64,000 nt of DNA from Erythrophleum ivorense (taxonomy: Eukaryota > Streptophyta > Magnoliopsida > Fabales > Fabaceae): assembly GCA_026724425.1 (NCBI GenBank), contig JAIUCV010000019.1, positions 7,024,211 through 7,088,210 of the forward strand. The letters are read 5' to 3'. Made by a program: the position numbers and the translations under genes. Positions 47,405-60,199 of the stretch are shown here, piece by piece. The notes beneath the pieces are model-generated. The model did not search any database, had not been told where the DNA came from, and saw only the letters and a list, made by a program, of their open reading frames with translations. Position 1 is the first letter of the stretch. Every line of letters starts with the position of its first letter.

Positions 47405-48395
47405 AATTTAATTATTTGCTCATCCTCAAGTAAATGAAATTCAATACACTACTAATTATGCTTAAACCTTGCTTAAGATACTTTAATAAATATATTGGCT
47501 ATCATATGCATTCTTAAAAAAAAAAAAACCTACACTATCAAACTTTGCCTAAGGGTACTACCGAGTGAAAATAAAATTAATCACAACTTTTTTTTTATTT
47601 CTATCCACGAACAATCTTGAACAACTACAAGAATTTAATAGCAGACAAAATTGATTCCTATATAAATCACTCTAGAAAAATTCCTTTTCTTACCCTCAAG
47701 CAATAAAACTAGAAAAGGCAATAAATTACTTTCTATTTATTTTCAATGAGTGCGTTTTGCGCTTCATCTGACTTGTCGCATTTTATTTATTTATTTGCAG
47801 TTTTTTATATGAAAATTGGTATTAGGGTACATTATTGAAAAGGAAGGAAAAAGAGTTCAAAATATAATCCATAGTTATATTTTTGCTAATATATCCTTGT
47901 GATCATAATAAAAAAAAAATTGTGTTTAAATCAAATACTCCAAAATGAGCATGCTTAATCTTACTTTACAAACATATTACACCTTTTTAACTCATGTAAT
48001 GTGAATAAAATAATAGCTTTAATCTAAATAACCTATCCATTCATCAAGATCATTAGCAAAAGTTTTAAGCATAGTCAACCTTAATTTAATTCATATTTTG
48101 CTCAATTTAAAGGCAAAAATTAAATTAGGTTAATCCCTTAATTACTGCATCGGCTGGTGGGTAGGAAAATAATTCTTGCAATTTGAAGATGTCTTCTTAA
48201 GGATAGAAAACACCAATAAAGCAAAAGAACTAGTAAAAAAAAATAAAAGAAATCATAAACCATAGTCGAAAATAACAAGACAAAAGTATCGGCTTTAAAA
48301 AGCTAGCACAATCATCCAAAACAAATATAAAGTGAGTCTTAAATGTCATTAGTCCAAAGATATAAGAAGCGGGTGACAAATATGATAAATGGGGA
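47405..48395 (-). other. Athila 3' untranslated region
   Basis: Between ORF3 and the 3' LTR. AT-rich, no coding pattern. Ends at the LTR with a partly eroded purine-rich stretch (gaggatgagcaaataa on the minus strand). Confidence 0.5.
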
Positions 48396-49540
48396 TCAAT
48401 GATAAAGGGGTGGGGGTGGTGGTTGATAAGTGTCCCTCCATGCCTCAAATGAATCAAAGCATTGATGAAGCTCGACAAAGGTTTGGCCAAACTTATCAAA
48501 ATGTTGATGCATGTAAAGATCTATGTTGTTGGGCTTGGTAAAGAGCTCAGCGAACATATTAGCATAGGATGAGCTAGGTGGAATAGATGCTGATGTGGCC
48601 ACAAATGCAATCAGTGGAGGAGGTGGTGGGTCTACGTCCTTGGCTAGCTCCTCATTTGATCCATCCAAATCATACTCATCTCGAACTTATGGAACCAAGT
48701 TCCCTTCATTATCTAGTGATCTCAGTAACCCGTTTCGCTATGTACATACTTTCATGGAAGTCAATAAGTTAATATCAACCGTTCCATTCCCTTCAACTTG
48801 TGCATATGCTAGATTTTAAGGGTAAAAAATACCTAAGTATTAGGCTATATGTGTGTTGTACCCAATTCTTACAATCCTACCCTTAGTTCTCTGTGCAATA
48901 TGATGCCAATGTTTACACAACCATATCTTGGTGTTCACTCTAGTACTAGCAGCCATAGATGATAGAAAGAACAACTCATTTCTATTAACTACCTTGTTAC
49001 TCTCACCGCAGCCAAATAGGGAATGGGGCATGAAGCAGTGCAAATTTTTGAGTGAATGCTTAAAAAGTTTGGTCGATTTTTGATTGATTGGCTTAATGAA
49101 TGGATTCCTTAGACAAAACAAAATAGGATTCATTATGGCTAAAATCATGGGGTATTAAGCAAACCCCATCATCTGAAAATCCAAACATTTCGTTGAAATC
49201 TATTAAGTCCATGCTAAGCTCTTGCTCTCACAATTTGAATTCAATCAACCCTGGGTCATTGTTGTTTAGGGGTTGCAACCAAAGAGAAAATGAGTTGAGG
49301 AACTCTAGTGTGAGCTCCTTATAAGTAGGTGGCTTAATGGTGATAAATTGTTCCCATCCTATATTACGGGCTAAATCTCTCACTTCTGTTAATGAGCCCA
49401 TATTTGTTAATGCAGATTCATCCACATAATGGTAAACCTTGATTTCTCTCTTTGCTAACACATAGTAGTTAGTTTGGTTTGCCTTATCTCAAAAACAAAT
49501 GGGTCCCATTGGTGCTTTAAAGGAGGAGGCTTTATGTTTT
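48396..49540 (-). pseudogene. Athila ORF3 (ATHILA ORF-1 family) relic
   Basis: The N-terminal part (49228-49461) reads REIKVYHYVDESALTNMGSL and DLARNIGWEQFITIKPPTYK then LTLEFLNSF. The middle (48840-49148) reads HSLFGCGESNKVVNRNELFF, LSSMAASTRVNTKIWLCKHW and HHIAQRTKGRI. The C-terminal part (48396-48668) is a Pro/Ser-rich tail with MHQHFDKFGQTFVELHQCF. These blocks correspond to the plant family annotated as ATHILA ORF-1 / putative plant transposon protein, found downstream of integrase in Athila relatives. Its role is unknown. Frame changes and stops separate the blocks. Confidence 0.8.
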
Positions 49541-51439
49541 GACATACAGGCTTTTTTTGTGTGCCATATATGCCCAAGCTACTTACAATTAGAAAATAAA
49601 TGAGCTAAGCAACAGTTCAATAACATGGTATTTCTTAGTTAAGGCCCAATAACAACACAAGTTCAATCAATAGTCATTTTATTGCACTCAATCATATTGA
49701 GGCCCAAATAATATGTAATGGATTCATAAATAGTTGGTATGACCCATGAAACCTAAGTTTAGCTATTGAAAGAGAACATAATCATATAAAAAATGAAGCT
49801 ACAGTCCAGGAATTCAAAAGCAGAGATCTAGTTCCCTTGAAAGATTAGCTTAGGTCAAGAAATATCCAAAAGTGACACATGGTCCCACAACCATTCACAA
49901 ACCCCATTCATAGATCTAGACAACTCTTGCACAAAGACTAATTAAAAAAAAAACCCGCAGCACATGGTTATATACCCATGACCCACTCACCTGTAGAGGC
50001 CTAATTAATAAGACAGATCATAGATCACATAATGGAAAGCAGCAAAGGAACAAAAGGCCCAATTATAGAAACTAGCAAAAATACAGGCATGTGAGTCACA
50101 CCTATTTTCCTCAATAATGTCCAAAGAAGGCAGTCCAATAAAGACAATGTAAAGAATTAAAGACATTTAATCTATAAGCTTTAAACGAGACCCATATGAT
50201 ATACACGCCACAAACTTCAAAATAAATGAGCAGATTCGAATCTTATCGAATAGGATTAAAAAAACGTGGTGCTATAAGAAGAGGAGTCAACTTGCATTGA
50301 ACGAGGGAGAGGAGAAAGGGAATTGATGGATTGAGGGAGGCAGAGGAAGGTAGTTGAGAAAGGGAAATGGAGATGGTGAGAAAGGGAGGGTGATAGATGG
50401 AAGGGAGTTGATGAAGAAGAGTTTGTTTGAAAATGGGCGAAGAGGGTGGAGATGAGGTGGCGATGGCAAGGGTTGGTAGGTAGTGATCGAAAATTATAAG
50501 GAGAGGAAAGGGTAAGGTTTTGATGTCAAGGCTTTGAAGGAGTTGGGGGAAAAAAAGGCTGAAGAAGATAGGTGTTTTTGAGTGTTAGGGAGGAAGATAG
50601 GTTTTGGGATAATGAGGGTGTAGGCTATTGATCATTTTGAACTTTTTTTTTTTTAATACAACACAGGCCGTGGTGGATCACCACGGGTAGGCATATTAAA
50701 TTTGCCCTTTAGGCTGTGGTGGGTAGTAGACCCAAGGTGTGCTGTCTCCTTCTTCTTCCTTTACCTTTTTTTTTTTGAAAAAAAAAACACAGCCCATGAT
50801 GAAACACAACCCAGAGGTCTTGAGCTCGAGTAGGATGCCATGGTAAGCAACATAACTTAGGCATGCTTAACTGATATGATCTCCAAATGTTTAGGAGTAA
50901 CAAGGCTCGTGTTAATTAACACGAAAGGGCTGTCTTATTCCAAAATGCAAGAAAATTCCTTTAATCTTTCTATCAAAACTAACTCTGTGCATGACATTCC
51001 AAACCCAACTTGCCAAGTAACTAATGATGGTAAAAAAATTGAAATGTAAACCTCGAAAACCACTAAATAACATAGTAAAGAATTTATCCCCTCCTTTAAA
51101 CTTAATAATTTACTCGACCTTGAGTAAGCAAAACACAATAAATCACTTTACAACCTATTCCCATTCAACGCATTCCAATGTAAGAAAGGGGTAAAGAGAA
51201 CTTCCCTACATTGTGTGATTGCAGCATGTTTTCAAGTCTCTTCCACCAGAATAAGCCCAAAGGACAATGAAAGAAAATCCAAATGAAAAACTAAAATAAT
51301 AATTCAAAAGCAATAAAAGAATTTTAGAAAACAAAAGAAATTTAACTATCTAGTAAAAAGGAAGTAAGAGTAGAAGAAGATAGGTAGTTTGAAGTTATAG
51401 TTGTTAGCTTGATTTTTAGACCCGAGAGTGCTAAGGTAC
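49541..51439 (-). other. Non-coding stretch between integrase and ORF3
   Basis: No domain recognised. A purine-rich block on the plus strand occupies about 50285-50640 (gggagaggagaaagggaatt-like). Short A/T homopolymer runs lie near 50642 and 50768-50790. Confidence 0.5.
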
Positions 51440-52212
51440 ACAAAAAGCAACAAGTGATCACTTTCTCAATTGCCTCCCCCACTAAGTATGGCTTGAGCCA
51501 TTAGCCATTGACCTTGAAAGTGCGTTTTGACTCATTACCAATGTTGACCACTCCATGTGGGTAGACTTTTAGTATTTTGAATAGACCAATCCATTGAGAC
51601 TTTAGTTTGCTCGAGAAGAGTTTAAGACAAGAGTTGTATAGGGGGACTAGCTGTCCTTCTCAAATTCTCCCTTTTGAATGGGGTTGTCATGCTAATTTTT
51701 GATCTTTTCCTTATAAATTTTGTCATTTTCATAGCATTCAAATAGAGTCCTTCTAACTCATTTAATTGTAAAAGTTGTTTTTCTTTAGTAGTCCTTAAAT
51801 CAAAGATTAAGGCCTTAATTGCCTAACAAACTTTATGTCCAAGCTCAACTAGGAGATGATAGGCTTTTCCACATACCAACTGATACGGAGACATACCAAT
51901 TGGGTTTTAAACGCAATTTGATATGCCCATAGTGCATCATCTAGCTTTTGGGACCAATGTTCTCCTCCCCTCCTCCCGCCCCAAAAAACAAAAAAAGGGG
52001 AAGAACTCATGTTTTTCTTAAGTATCCTCTTGAGTTCCCTATTAGAAACTTTTACTTGATCACTTGTCTGAGAATGATGAAGGGTGGTGATTTAGGAGTG
52101 AACGCCATATTTCCTTAGAAGCCCTTCCAACCAACGATTGTGGAAATGAGTACCTCCATTACTTATTAAGGCTTTCGGGATTCTAAAGCAAGAAAATATG
52201 TTTTTCTTTATG
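51440..52212 (-). pseudogene. Athila integrase, C-terminal half
   Basis: Continues the integrase after the hAT insertion: IPKALISNGGTHFHN (where the second catalytic Asp of the DDE triad is replaced by Asn), then YGVHS, HHSQTSDQVKVSNRELKRIL, KLDDALWAYQIAFKTQ, GQLVPLYNSCLKLFSSKLKS and QWIGLFKILKVYPHG, ending with a KPYLVGE-like motif. Stops and a short purine/pyrimidine-rich insertion near 51955-52005 (after the RILKK block) break the frame. Confidence 0.85.
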
Positions 52213-52729
52213 AATTTCATCTGAGTTATCGAAATTGTTCGATTCACGATTCAAGACGCATGGATCAATACTATTCGTTTGTCCAGTGATATGAATCGGT
52301 GTTTGAATCAATATATCGCCTAAATTGTGTGTCTAAATCGCATGAATCGCACGGATTGAGCCGAAAATAACGATTCAGAAGCTTTTGGTGATTCAAAAAC
52401 TTGTACTACATCAGGTCATGAAGTCAAGATCCACTGGAGGAAGAAGACATATTGTTCTTCTTTTTCTTCATGAACCCATTGCTGAATCATGTTTCCAGTA
52501 GCATGATTGATCTTCTTTTTCTTTGTAAACCCACTACTGGACCAGTAGCATCCTTCACTTGATGTCTGCCACTTAGACTAGCTTCACGTGCTTCATTGGT
52601 TGTCTATTTTGGCTAAAAAAGTGATTTATTTGTATAAGATCAACCTTTCACGCGATTGTACAGGTGAATGGACTTGTCATCTTGCAAAGAAGCCTCACCT
52701 TTTGATTTAGATTTGCAATTCTTTTTTTT

Positions 52730-53290
52730 AAAAACAGAAAACTCTCCTTTACTTCAATTTAAACCTAATTAAATGAAAAATTAAAATTACGTATCCTTTA
52801 TCTGAAAGGTTGTAACTTTAAATTTAATAAAATAATAAATTAAAATTGAAAATCTCTTACCTTTTTTTATTAAAAGTTTTAAACTTATTAAATTAAAAAA
52901 AATACCCCTTTTCTTTTTTTAATTAAAAGTGTACACTTTAAATTTAATTAAATAAAAATTGATATGTCTTATCTTTTTTCAATTAAAATTTTTCTGTTAC
53001 ATTAAACTAAGGATTTACAATTTTTGTTAAATAAAAAACATTCCATTATACTTTAATTTAAATTTAATTGAATAAAAAAAATTAAAAACTCATATCCTTT
53101 GAACTGCAACTTAATGAAATAATAAATTGAAAATTGATATCCTTTATCCTTTTTAGTTAGAATTTTTAAAATTATTAAATTAAAAAATAATATCTCTTAT
53201 CTTCTTTTAATTAGAAGTATGCAACTTTAAACTTAATTAAATAAAAACTAATGTGTCTTATCCTCTTTTAATTAGAATTTTGTTGCTACA
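52730..53290 (+). repeat. Imperfect AT-rich tandem repeats in the hAT 5' region
   Basis: Segments of the form ctttaaatttaattaaataaaaattgat, then tcttatctttttt, then aattaaaa, recur about six times with variable spacing of roughly 80-100 bases. Non-coding, upstream of the transposase. Confidence 0.65.
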
Positions 53291-53569
53291 AGAAATTGAA
53301 TCTATCATCTATATATATCTAAATGGGCCAAAAGTTTTTTACCCTCAATCATAAAGTTGGTTGCAAGAGACAATATTTTCTTGTACCAAGCAGCATTCTT
53401 TAGCCTCAAGCAACATTCTCTTCCTTCTTGTGGGCTAGTGCTAAATGAGAAAAAATATATTATTATTAAATTCTTTTAGTTTTATTTTCAGTTATTTTTT
53501 CATTCTTATTTTTTCTTCTTATAGATTAAGTTATAGCTCTTAAAAAAAGTGAAAAAAGATATAATTTAG

Positions 53570-56052
53570 GATCATTGCAAGTCTCTTGAAACTCGATTAC
53601 CGGTTAAATGTAATTATTATGCCAAAACTATTTGGGAAGGAGCATTTAGAGTGAAACATCATCTAATCAGAACACACAAGGAAGTTACACCTTGTGAACA
53701 AGTGATGAAAAAGGAAAAAAATTTATTTAAAAAAACCTTAGATGATATGAATAAGGATGATGATCTTATTAAGTATTTTGATGATAAAGAAATTCATGAA
53801 CACAAGTCACCAAAAAATAGGGTCCATGAAAGCTTTTGTAATGAAAGGAAAAGGGGGAAGTGGTTCTTCTAGCTCCTCTAAGAATATGAAGCAACCAACT
53901 ATAAATGCTATAGTAAAAGATAGAGATCGAGTGGTTGGATATTTGTAAATGTATATATAGCAATGTATTACCATTTAATTTGGTAAAGAGCCCCTATTTT
54001 ATTGATACAGTGAAATCTATTAATGAATATAGTAGATGTTTGACACCACCTACTTATCATGAGGTAAGAGTCTCTTTTTTGAAAAAAGAGGTTGATCTTG
54101 TTCGTGATAATTTGGAGAAATATAAACTTGAATGGAAAAAAACCGATTGTATATTAATGTCATATGAATAGACCAATGGAAAGTGTAAATCTCTTACTAA
54201 CTTTCTTGTTAATAGTACTAAGGGGATTGTTTTTATAAAATCTGTTGACACTAGTAGTCTCATCAAAGATGCTGAAAAAAATGTTTGAATTATTAGATGA
54301 CATGGTGATGGAAACTGGGGAGAAAAATGTGGTCCAAGCAATGATAGATAATGCTTCAGCCCTTGTCTCTGCTAGACACAAATTGATAGAGAAAAGGAAA
54401 CAACTTTTTTGTTCACTTTGTGCAGCCTATTGTCTTGATTTGATTCTCGAATATATTGGTGGCCTTACAGTATGCTATAATACCATTGGAAAAACAAAAA
54501 GAATTACGACATTTATTTATAGGCACACTTGGGTGCTTGATTTGTATAGAAACTATTCGAAAGGTAAAAAGTTAGCTAAGCTAGCAATAACGAGATTTGC
54601 CATATCGTATATAACAATGAAGTCTATTTTGGATCAAAAAATTATGCTATGATCTATGTTTGCATCAGAAAAAAGGGCTAAAAGTGCTTATACATCTATG
54701 AGTGAAGCTAAAATTGTAGAAGACATTATTTTAGCTGATTCAAGATTTTAGAAATCTATAAAATATTGCTTGAACTATGTATCTCCTTTAGTTAAAGTTC
54801 TTAGACTCGTGGATGGTGATTCAAAGTGGGTGATGGGATACATTTATGAACTATGGATAAAGCAAAGGAATAAATAGCAAAAGACTTTAATAATGTAAAA
54901 AGTAGATATAAACAAAATTGGAAAATCATAGACAAGTTTGGGACTATTAACTCCATAAGCCACTTCATGCAGCAACATATTTTCTTAATCCTAAGTAAGT
55001 TTTTTTTTTCATAAACAATTTATATTTTTATGTAATATAATTATTTTATATTTAAATTAAAATTATTATATCTTACATTCTTATATTAACTTTATATTTT
55101 TATAGATTTCATTATGTTCCAAACTTTAACCTAAATATTGAGGTGAAAGTTGGATTGCACCAAACATTGGAAAAAATATGTCCTAATATTGAGATTAGAG
55201 TCAAAATTGATTCTCAAATAAAAAAATTTGATAAAGCAGAAGAATTCTTTAGATATAATTTAGCAATTGCAATAAGAGAAAAAAAATAACTTGGTAATTA
55301 TTTATCTAATAACATAATTTATTATTTATTTTAAAAATTATATATAAATTTAGTAAGTAATTATCAAGTCTTTATTTACTTATTTTTTTGCTAGCTTTAT
55401 AGTGGAATAGCTTTGGAGAAGAGTGCAAAGAATTACAATCTCTTCCGATTCGCATCCGAAGTCTCACTTGTAGTGCTACAGGTTGTGAAAGGAATTGAAG
55501 CATATTTGATCATATCCATTCTAAGAGAAAAAACCGCTTAAAGCTACAAAGGTTGAATGCTCTTGTATTTGCTAAATACAATCTTCAACTTGAAATTAGA
55601 CAAAAGCAAAGGGAGGCAAAAAGAGATACATATGATTCTATTTGCTTATCGAATCTTGAATCAGATGATGAATCGATTACTGAACAAGATGATCCTTCCC
55701 TAATAGAAGGGAACTCTTGGATCGATGTCCAAGAGTGCTTCAAGATTAATGAAGGAGATCCAAGTAAAAAGAGAAAGTGAGATACATTAATTGCAGTTGC
55801 AATCTTAAACCTTTTTTTGTAATTTTTAAACTATTTTTTTCTCATTTAGTCGCTTATATTTATTTATTTTTAGATCCACAAAATCTTAATGCAAACAAAA
55901 ATGATAAAGGAAAAGGTATTCAGATACAAAATAATGTTAAAAAAGACATTAGAAATGATGGTGATATAGAGAAAGAAGATGAAGAAGGAATAGTTATGTT
56001 GGATTATGACAAAAATAATAGTGATAGTGATGATATTAATCTTGATAAATAA
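53570..56052 (+). pseudogene. hAT transposase (BED finger, DUF659, dimerisation domain), interrupted
   Basis: The BED zinc finger (about 53605-53700) reads CNYYAKTIWEGAFRVKHHLI; its second Cys is Tyr, so the finger is damaged. A central DUF659/RNase H-like region (53935-54652) reads VRVSFLKKEVDLVRDNLEKY, SLTNFLVNSTKGIVFIKSVD, VVQAMIDNASALVSARHKLI and LCAAYCLDL, where Tyr replaces the usual His. The C-terminal hAT dimerisation region (about 55440-55780) reads QRLNALVFAKYNLQLEIRQK. A final exon (55873-56052) is rich in Asp/Glu/Asn, joined by a GTGAGA...TTTTAG intron. An in-frame stop replaces Trp after ILMSYE, a frameshift occurs at an A-run near 54275, and more stops follow. The copy cannot make full-length transposase. 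Confidence 0.88.
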
Positions 56053-56339
56053 GAAGATCATTAGTTTTGAACTTAGTTATTTATGATTATTTATTTATTT
56101 ATTAACTTATTAAATATCATATTACTTCCTTATGATTTTCTTTTACAAGACTTGTAGTTAAATTTTTATCAATTCTTAGTTTAAAATTATTATTTGAGTA
56201 AATTTTAGTGGTATATATTTTTTATATAATATATTTCTAACTATATTTTTGAATATTACTATTCAATACGATTTATGATTCAAAAAATCAATTGCCTGAT
56301 TCACGATTTGAATTGTAATTCGATAACTATGAATTTCAT

Positions 56340-56880
56340 GACCGATTGGGAGTCATTGGTAGGTGTTTAGATTGCTTCCATCCATGTGGATACATAATCC
56401 ACAACAACCAATATATATTTATTATTGAATGATGATGGGAAAGGACCCATAAAGTCAATTCCCTACACATTAAACAACTCTATCTCCAGAATATTGGTAA
56501 GAGGCATTTCATCTCAATGCGAGATATTCCTCGTTCTTTAACATCTATCACAAACAAGTATGAACTGTCAGACATCTTAAAGTGTGGTAGGCCAATAAAA
56601 CTTGAATTGCAAAACCTTTGCAACCATCTCTGATACATTAAAGTGACCTCTATATTCTTGGGAGTGGCATTATTCTAAGATGCTCCCCACTTCTTCTTCT
56701 AGTACACATTAGCAAATAATGCAATCTGAGCACTCCTTAAAGCGCAGTGGTTCCTTCCAAAAGTAATGTTTTACATCCAAAAGAAATTTCCTTTATGATG
56801 GAAGCACAGATCAGGTGGAAGAACCCTACAAACCAAGTGGTTGATGATGTTTGCTTACCAGGAGGTTGTCATAACTAAAA
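56340..56880 (-). pseudogene. Athila integrase, N-terminal half
   Basis: Minus-strand reading includes RHDEMP-like and LTNILEIELFNV then GIDFMGPFPSSFNNKYILVV and VDYVSTWMEAI, with the first catalytic Asp (GIDFMG) kept. A stop replaces one residue after MEAI and others interrupt the zinc-binding region. It runs directly to the hAT insertion point at 56340. Confidence 0.85.
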
Positions 56881-58909
56881 CAAATAGCTGTTCATCAAGA
56901 AATTCCTCTTGAATAGGAATTTTATCATTTTTGTCACTAGCTTGCTACTCCATACAAGACAAGTGGTCTGCAACCCCATTGTTGGTCCTTTTTTTATCTT
57001 TCATTTCCATATCAAACTCTTGAAGTAGTAACACCCATCATATTAGTCTTGGTTTTGAGTCCTTGGATAGCAAATATTTGATAGCCACATGGTCTACTTA
57101 GACCACGATCTTCAACCTTATGAGATAAGATCAGAATTTGTCAAATGCAAATATAATAACTAACAGCTCCTTCTTAGTGGTAGCATAGTTTAGTTGAGCA
57201 TCATTTAGGATTCTACTAGCATATGTTATGACATGTGCTAACATATGCTCTTTTACCTTTACTTTGACCAAGAACTACTCCTAAAGCATAGTCATTGACA
57301 TCATATATAAGCACAAAGGGGAGGTCTTAATTTGGGGCTGCCACAATTAGAGTTGAAGTTAGCTCCCTCTTCAACCTATCAAAAGCATCTGAACACTCTT
57401 AGTTAAAAACAAAATCAACATCCTTATTAAGTAAATTATAAAGAGGTTTAGAGATTTTTGAGAAATTCTTAATGAAGCAGCGATAGAAGCCAACATATCC
57501 CAAAAGGGTTTGAATTCCTTTTACTGAAGGGGGGTGACATCTTTTCAATGAGTTCAATCTTTGCTCGGTCAACCTCAATGCCTTTCATTGAGATTTTGTG
57601 ACCCAAGATGATGCCCCTCTTTACCATGAAGTGACACTTTTCTTAGTTCAAGATTAGGTTGGTTTCTTAATGAAGCAATGATAAAAGTCAGCATGTCCCA
57701 AAAAGGTCAACTCCTTTGACTAAAGTGAGGGTTGGCACATTCTCAATGAGTTCAATCTTTGCTCAATTCACCTCAATGCCTTTCTCTGAGTTTTTGTGAC
57801 CCAAGATGATGCCTTCTTTTACCATGAAGCGACACTTTTCCCAGTTCCAGACTAGGTTGGTTTCTTTACAACATTGCAAAATATGAAAAAGGTTAACTAA
57901 ACAATTATCAAATGATGAACCAAAAACCCAAAAAAAAAATCATCCATAAATATTTCCATTGTTTTCTCCACATAATTAGAGAATATGGCCATCATGCACA
58001 TTGAAAAGTGGATGGTGCATTATATAAACTGAAGGGTATTCATTGGTATGCAAAAGTGTTATAGGGGCAAGTAAAAGCAGTTTTCTCCTGATCTTCCAGG
58101 GCTATGGGCATCTGATTGTAACTTGAATAGCTATCAAGGAAACAATAATAATAGTAACTTGCCAATCTTTCTAACATTTGGTCTATGAAAAGGAAGGGAA
58201 GTGATCCTTTTGAGTATTATTGTTTAACTTCCTAAATTTATGCAAACTTTCCAACCCATCACTATCCTAATGGGTATTAATTCATTATTTTCATTTTTTA
58301 TTACTACTATCCTTCCTTTCTTGGGCACCACTTGCACCAAACCCACTCAAGTGTTATCCGATATAAGGTATTAAGGATCTCAGCTCTAACTACCTCCTTC
58401 ATATTTGGATTCAACCTCCTTTGATGGTCAATTGAGATCTTTTAGTTATCCTCCATCAAAATTTGATGCGTGCAAAGTGAGAGGCTTATTCCTTTAATAT
58501 CTAATATTTTCCACCCAATAGATCCTTTTCTTTCCCTCAACACCCTCCACAACTTTTCCACCTATAACTTAATCAGTAAGTAGATACAATTACTGGTAAT
58601 GTCTCTTTTTCCCTAAGAAGGCATACTTAAGATGGGATGGTAGAAGCTTCAATTCTAAAGTAGGTGTCTTTTCAGTTGAAGGTGGTGGAAGTTGCTTACC
58701 CTTTCTTAAATTTTCAAGCTTATGTGTTTGTTTGAATGGGACAAAAGTGTTGCTTCTATAATTTGGGTTGCATATGCTATTTCAATATCACTATCCCTAA
58801 TTACGGTAGATAAAGTTAAACAAGCTTCTAAAAGGTTGTCATAGGACTCCTTAAGTTGGGTTTCTTGTACTAGTTCATCTATGGCATCAACCTTTAAACA
58901 ATATTCATC
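56881..58909 (-). pseudogene. Athila reverse transcriptase and RNase H relic
   Basis: The RT start (about 58300-58600) reads GWKILDIKGISLSLCTHQIL and QRRLNPNMKEVV. The catalytic core is badly decayed (58000-58300). The thumb region (57471-57866) carries LNWEKCHFMVKEGIILGHK and GIEVDRAKIELIEK, and is present twice in tandem. RNase H (about 56900-57420) ends with YLLSKDSKPRLI and LLLQEFDMEMKDKK. There are many stops. RNase H normally follows RT directly in gypsy elements, as here. Confidence 0.85.
57471..57866 (-). repeat. Tandem duplication of 198 bases in RT
   Basis: Copy A is 57471-57668 and copy B is 57669-57866. Both begin aatgaagca-(g/a)-(c/t)gata and end ttggtttctt, and are about 85% alike by eye. 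The unit is 66 codons, a multiple of three, and covers the RT thumb motif LNWEKCHFMVK. Confidence 0.9.
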
Positions 58910-59443
58910 TTAAGATGGATTTTTCATTGTTTTGAACAAGTTTAACTCTACTTCTTGCCCTACTTTTAAGGTTAGTTTGTCATGCTTAACATCAATGACA
59001 GCTTCAATAGTGGTCAAGAATGGTCTTCCCAAAATTATAGGCATTGACATGTTTTCCTTCATCTTCTGGACTATAAAGCCTATTGGTAGGTAAAACTTAT
59101 CAACTTTTACTAGTCCATTTTCTAAAATATTGATTGGTTGCTTTATCAATTTATCTATGAATTATAGGGTTATAGTTGTCACTTTTAGGTCTCCCAAGCC
59201 ATATCTCCTACAAACAAAAAATGGCATTAGACTTACACTAGCACCTAGATCACATAAAGCATGATTAAAACTTACATCACCAATAGTAAAAGGCATAAAG
59301 AAACTCCTTGGATCAACAAGCTCAAGTGGAAGCTTGTTTTGAATTATGGCATTGCATTCTTTAGTAAGTGCGATGGTGGCATGTTCCTCCAATATCCTCT
59401 TGTTCGATAATAGCTCCTTCAGGAACTTCACATATGTAGGCAT
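58910..59443 (-). pseudogene. Athila aspartic protease, one in-frame stop
   Basis: Reads MPTYVKFLKELLSNKRILEE, then ECNAIIQNKLPLELVDPRSF and CDLGASVSLMPFFV, with the active-site motif DLGAS typical for this lineage (Asp retained). After a single in-frame stop at about 59160 it continues ILENGLVKVDKFYLPIGFIV and MPIILGRPFL, the C-terminal flap/ILGRPF block. This is the best preserved domain of the element. Confidence 0.88.
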
Positions 59444-60199
59444 TTGTGCTAGGGCATCTACAAAAAGAATATGTATGTGAAGTTGCTTAAAAATGTTAAA
59501 AATTTATCAAGTTGTTTATCTAGTTTTTATTTGTGTAGTTGCTATGAGAAAGCTATTGGTGGAATGTACTTAACAAATATTGATGCTAGAAGTAGAGCTA
59601 CATCAGCCTTGTCACTTTTCTTTGGATTGGAGGGTTCACAATTTCTGCATTATCAACACCTATATCTTGATTTTCAGGTGGTGCTTCCCTCTCATCACCA
59701 CTTTGCACTTGCTTGCCACTTCTCAAAGTAATTGCTTTATGGTGTTCTCATGGATCGGTTTCATGCTGGTTGGGCAGATTTCCTTGAGGTGTCGAATTTG
59801 ATGTGCTAGTTGTCCACCCCAACTACATTTCCAAGCTTTGATTATGGCTAGCTATCTAGTCTATCTTGGTTTCCAACTTCTCAAATTAGTTAGTGGTGAC
59901 ATTACAGAACTTCTCAAATATGGTTTCCCATAATGGCTTGCGTTCATTCTGATGGTGACTACCTTGATTTCTAGGTTGAAAATTTTGTTTGGGTGGTCCA
60001 CCATGATTCCATGAATTACCTTGGTGACCTTGGTTACCTCAAACTAAGTTAGGGTGATTCTGCCATTTAGGATTATAGGTTGCTGAATAATGATCATGAT
60101 CACCTTGATTTCGCCATATAGAATTACAGTTATTTGGGATGTATTGCATTTGCTTAGATGCATACCTTGGGGAGTTGTTCATTGAACATTCTTTGTAGG

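Larger units (their letters stand above)
52221..56331 (+). mobile_element. hAT-superfamily DNA transposon, 4111 bases, nested
   Basis: The 8-base target duplication AATTTCAT lies at 52213-52220 and 56332-56339. The left end reads ctgagttatcga and the reverse complement of the right end reads catagttatcga, a 12-base terminal inverted repeat with two mismatches. Subterminal sequence on both sides is rich in gattca-type motifs. An interrupted hAT transposase lies inside on the plus strand. Excising the element and one duplication restores a continuous integrase reading (…SVMKFIKKNIF…), so the boundaries are secure. Confidence 0.92.

Noticed and set aside
52213..52223. An 11-base target duplication (ATGAATTTCAT) for the hAT element
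   Set aside because: hAT elements make 8-base duplications; with AATTTCAT the last three bases at the right end (atg) fit the inverted repeat, so the extra match is coincidental.
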